Of a stretch of DNA of 6,756 bases, positions 4,935-6,756 are shown piece by piece. The notes beneath the pieces are model-generated. The model saw only the letters and a list, made by a program, of their open reading frames with translations, did not search any database and was not told where the DNA came from. The position numbers and the translations under genes are program-made. How positions within the stretch are numbered: position 1 is the stretch's first letter; each line of letters opens with the position of its first letter. Where the stretch lies: assembly GCA_022561255.1 (NCBI GenBank), contig JADFRO010000167.1, positions 1-6,756 on the forward strand. The letters run 5' to 3'. This DNA is from Planctomycetota bacterium. Its GTDB lineage: Bacteria > Planctomycetota > Phycisphaerae > UBA1845.

Positions 4935-6211
4935 CAGACCGCGGTTCGATGGCGGCTGATGAGCGATCCCAAGCGGCTGGGGCAGCGTGGTATCGGCGCC
5001 ACGGTCGTTGGATTGGGCTAGCGGCGGTCGTTTTGTCGGTCGGTTGGTTGACGGATGCGAAGCTGTGGAGACCGCAGCATCGTATCGCGGATGTGGAAAA
5101 CATTCAGGTCGGCGAGGCTGAGGCGTGGTGGGGCGGCCGACTCGATCTTACGGAGCGACGATGGGACACCGCACTAAAAGATGGTCGCATTTACAGCCAC
5201 TTTCCGCCGCTGTTCTCGCTGATCGCAGCCGGTGCGATTCCGCTGCTGGGTGGGGTTCCGCATCTGCTGATCGTGTTGGCGATTGCGTTGCCGGTGGTGA
5301 TTCTGGCGTTTGTCTTTTTCCGGCGGCGTACGGGTTCGACTGTATGGGGCGTTGTGCTGGCGATCGCGCTGCTCTGCGGCACGTCTTTATTTCCCGTGCT
5401 CGGGCTGGCGATTCGGACCGCGAGCCCGTTCGTTGTGAACCAGCTTCTGGCGACGATCGGCGTGTTGATTTTGCTGATCGAGTTCTTTGGCCGGCGCCGG
5501 GTTTGGGTTGCCGGAATTGGGTTGTTGATCGGATGCTTATCACGTCAGCTTACGATCGCCTACGCGATTCCGCTTGTGTGGATGGCGTGGCAGGCGCCGG
5601 TTGGCGTTCTGCGCCTGCGAGCTTTGGGCGGCGTCGCAGCAGCGGTTGTTCTTTGCGGTGCGGTGTTGATGACGCTCAACGCGCTGAAGTTCGGGCATCC
5701 GCTGGATACGGGGTATGCGTACATTTACAACGACCGGCCGGAGGACGATCTGGGACGCGATGCGAAAACGTATGGCCTGTTCTCTCCGCACTTTCTGGTC
5801 CGGAACCTCTATTACATGAATCTGGGGTTCCCGGACGTTCACCGAATTCGCGTGGCGGATCGCGAGCAGGTTCGGCTGCGTCCCAATCGCATGGGTACGG
5901 GCATCTGGTGGACCACGCCGCTTCTGCTCTGGTTGATCTTCGACATTCGCAAAATCGTGGCCGATCGCGGGTCGCGAATGCTCTTGCTCGCGGTGGCGTT
6001 GATCGTCGGAGCCCTGCTGCTCTTTCACGCCACGGGGTGGGACCAGCGCGGGTTCAACCGGTTCTCGCTGGACTACGTTATCGTTCTGTTCGCGGTGATC
6101 GTTCCGGCGTGCCTTACGGGTCGTCGCCGGTGGATAAGTCTCGCGATGATCGCGTGGAGCTTGGTCTATTTCGTGATCATTCAACCCATGCCGAACGTCA
6201 GAATATTTTAG
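4931..6211 (+). CDS. Polytopic membrane protein, GT-C glycosyltransferase-like
   Basis: The 426-residue product has a short basic N-terminus and about ten hydrophobic segments (near 27-41, 93-108, 110-130, 137-160, 171-187, 193-220, 232-250, 324-338, 350-366, 380-420). Between the first two is a loop of about 50 residues with acidic positions (G-E-A-E-A-W-W, 61-67) and the stretch K-D-G-R-I-Y-S-H-F-P-P-L at 83-94. A second polar loop (252-323) holds K-F-G-H-P-L-D-T-G-Y at 253-262. A large loop after the first helix and the motifs G-R-x-Y-x-x-F-P-P and F-G-x-P-x-x-T-G-Y resemble uncharacterised GT-C-fold proteins, which transfer sugars from polyprenyl-phosphate donors outside the cytoplasmic membrane. 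The resemblance is by eye and weak; no complex I subunit looks like this. The TTG start is chosen for the GAAGGAG 5 nt upstream; ATG 4949 is the alternative. It sits between nuoE and nuoF on the same strand, with a 22-bp gap to nuoF. Confidence 0.8.
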   Translation: MTDRGSMAADERSQAAGAAWYRRHGRWIGLAAVVLSVGWLTDAKLWRPQHRIADVENIQVGEAEAWWGGRLDLTERRWDTALKDGRIYSHFPPLFSLIAAGAIPLLGGVPHLLIVLAIALPVVILAFVFFRRRTGSTVWGVVLAIALLCGTSLFPVLGLAIRTASPFVVNQLLATIGVLILLIEFFGRRRVWVAGIGLLIGCLSRQLTIAYAIPLVWMAWQAPVGVLRLRALGGVAAAVVLCGAVLMTLNALKFGHPLDTGYAYIYNDRPEDDLGRDAKTYGLFSPHFLVRNLYYMNLGFPDVHRIRVADREQVRLRPNRMGTGIWWTTPLLLWLIFDIRKIVADRGSRMLLLAVALIVGALLLFHATGWDQRGFNRFSLDYVIVLFAVIVPACLTGRRRWISLAMIAWSLVYFVIIQPMPNVRIF

Positions 6212-6233
6212 GAGCGCGCGAACGCGTCAAGTA

Positions 6234-6756
6234 ATGCCCTCTTTTGAACCGGTACTGCTGAGGCATCGTGGGGTCGAGGGATCGACCACACTGAAGGTCT
6301 ACGAATCGAGCGGCGGCTACGGTGCGGCGCGCAAAGCACTCAAAATGACACCGGACGAGGTCGTCGAAGAAGTCAAAAAGGCCAATCTCCGTGGCCGAGG
6401 CGGCGCGGGATTCCCTGCCGGGGTCAAATGGGGGTTTCTACCGAAAGACCGCACGCGGACGTTGCTGTGCGTCAACGCGGACGAATCCGAGCCGCCGACC
6501 TTCTGCAACCGTGTGCTGATGGAAACCGATCCGCACCAACTTATCGAAGGAACGATCATCGCCGGATACGCAACGCAAGCGCAGATCGCGTACATTTACC
6601 TTCGGGTGGAGTTTCACGAGCAATTCCACATTTTGCAAAAAGCGGTCGACGAAGCGTACGCGGCCGGTCACCTCGGAAAGAACATTCTGGGGAGCGACTA
6701 CTCGCTGGAAATCTATCTCCATCGCGGTGCCGGTGCTTACGTATGCGGTGAAGAGA
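6234..6756 (+). CDS. nuoF: NADH-quinone oxidoreductase subunit F (3' partial)
   Basis: NuoF (51-kDa subunit, Nqo1) binds NADH, FMN and cluster N3 and starts electron flow in complex I. The window holds its first 174 residues; the usual length is about 430. The N-terminus fits the family (E-P-V-L-L at 5-9, G-G-Y at 27-29). The nucleotide-binding loop R-G-R-G-G-A-G-F-P is at 53-61, the FMN-contacting N-A-D-E-S-E-P at 81-87, D-P-H-Q-L-I-E-G at 99-106, G-K-N-I-L-G at 148-153, and H-R-G-A-G-A-Y-V-C-G-E-E at 163-174. Residues 88-92 are P-T-F-C-N where most homologues have G-T-F/Y-K-D, and 124-127 are R-V-E-F for the usual R-G-E-Y. No strong Shine-Dalgarno site stands at normal distance from ATG 6234; AGGAG at 6210-6214 is 19 nt away. 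The N3 cysteines lie beyond the window. Confidence 0.95.
   Translation, partial: MPSFEPVLLRHRGVEGSTTLKVYESSGGYGAARKALKMTPDEVVEEVKKANLRGRGGAGFPAGVKWGFLPKDRTRTLLCVNADESEPPTFCNRVLMETDPHQLIEGTIIAGYATQAQIAYIYLRVEFHEQFHILQKAVDEAYAAGHLGKNILGSDYSLEIYLHRGAGAYVCGEE

Noticed and set aside
5125..6234. 369-codon + strand open frame overlapping the membrane protein gene
   Set aside because: Shifted frame with Arg/Ser/Gly-rich sequence and no hydrophobic segments; the other frame gives a coherent multi-helix membrane protein with a good ribosome site.
6317..6722. Overlapping open frames on both strands in the last 430 bp
   Set aside because: They lie over nuoF, whose own frame from ATG 6234 runs open through the window end and matches NuoF motifs throughout.

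Overview
The window most likely comes from a member of the Planctomycetota or a close relative in the PVC group; this is inference. Three things point that way. The first gene encodes a secreted cysteine-rich protein with a C-terminal tail of the IPTL-CTERM sorting type. The NuoD variant motifs (HPATHTTLR, MNYVSPMANN, terminal NIIAAELDR) fit what I recall of PVC complex I. The intergenic DNA carries short GC-rich palindromic repeats around GGGCTAAAGCCC. The DNA is GC-rich and every supported gene lies on the + strand.

Layout. Positions 2-895 hold the 3' part of the secreted or cell-surface Cys-rich protein, whose start lies outside the window. Positions 896-1302 are non-coding and hold a possible weak terminator, short repeats and hairpins, and a plausible sigma70-type promoter about 120-150 bp upstream of nuoA. 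From 1303 to the window end runs the front of a complex I (NADH:quinone oxidoreductase) operon: nuoA, nuoB, nuoC, nuoD, nuoE, an extra polytopic membrane protein, then nuoF, which is cut by the window edge after 174 codons.

How the genes work together. NuoA is a membrane subunit at the quinone site. NuoB, NuoC and NuoD form the connecting (Q) module; NuoB carries cluster N2, and NuoB and NuoD line the quinone pocket. NuoE and NuoF belong to the NADH-oxidising N module, with cluster N1a, FMN and cluster N3. Spacing is tight (nuoA/nuoB overlap 10 bp, nuoB/nuoC gap 1 bp, nuoE/next ORF overlap 4 bp), so translational coupling is likely. The exception is the nuoC-nuoD junction, 129 bp long, which holds two identical copies of a 28-bp hairpin repeat, the second ending 3 bp before the nuoD ATG.

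The most unusual feature is the 426-residue membrane protein between nuoE and nuoF. It resembles GT-C-type (dolichyl-phosphate-mannose or RgtA-like) lipid-linked sugar transferases and has no obvious role in complex I, yet it has a strong Shine-Dalgarno site inside the end of nuoE. I see no CRISPR array, phage, transposase, tRNA or rRNA, and nothing I would call a new defence or metabolic system.
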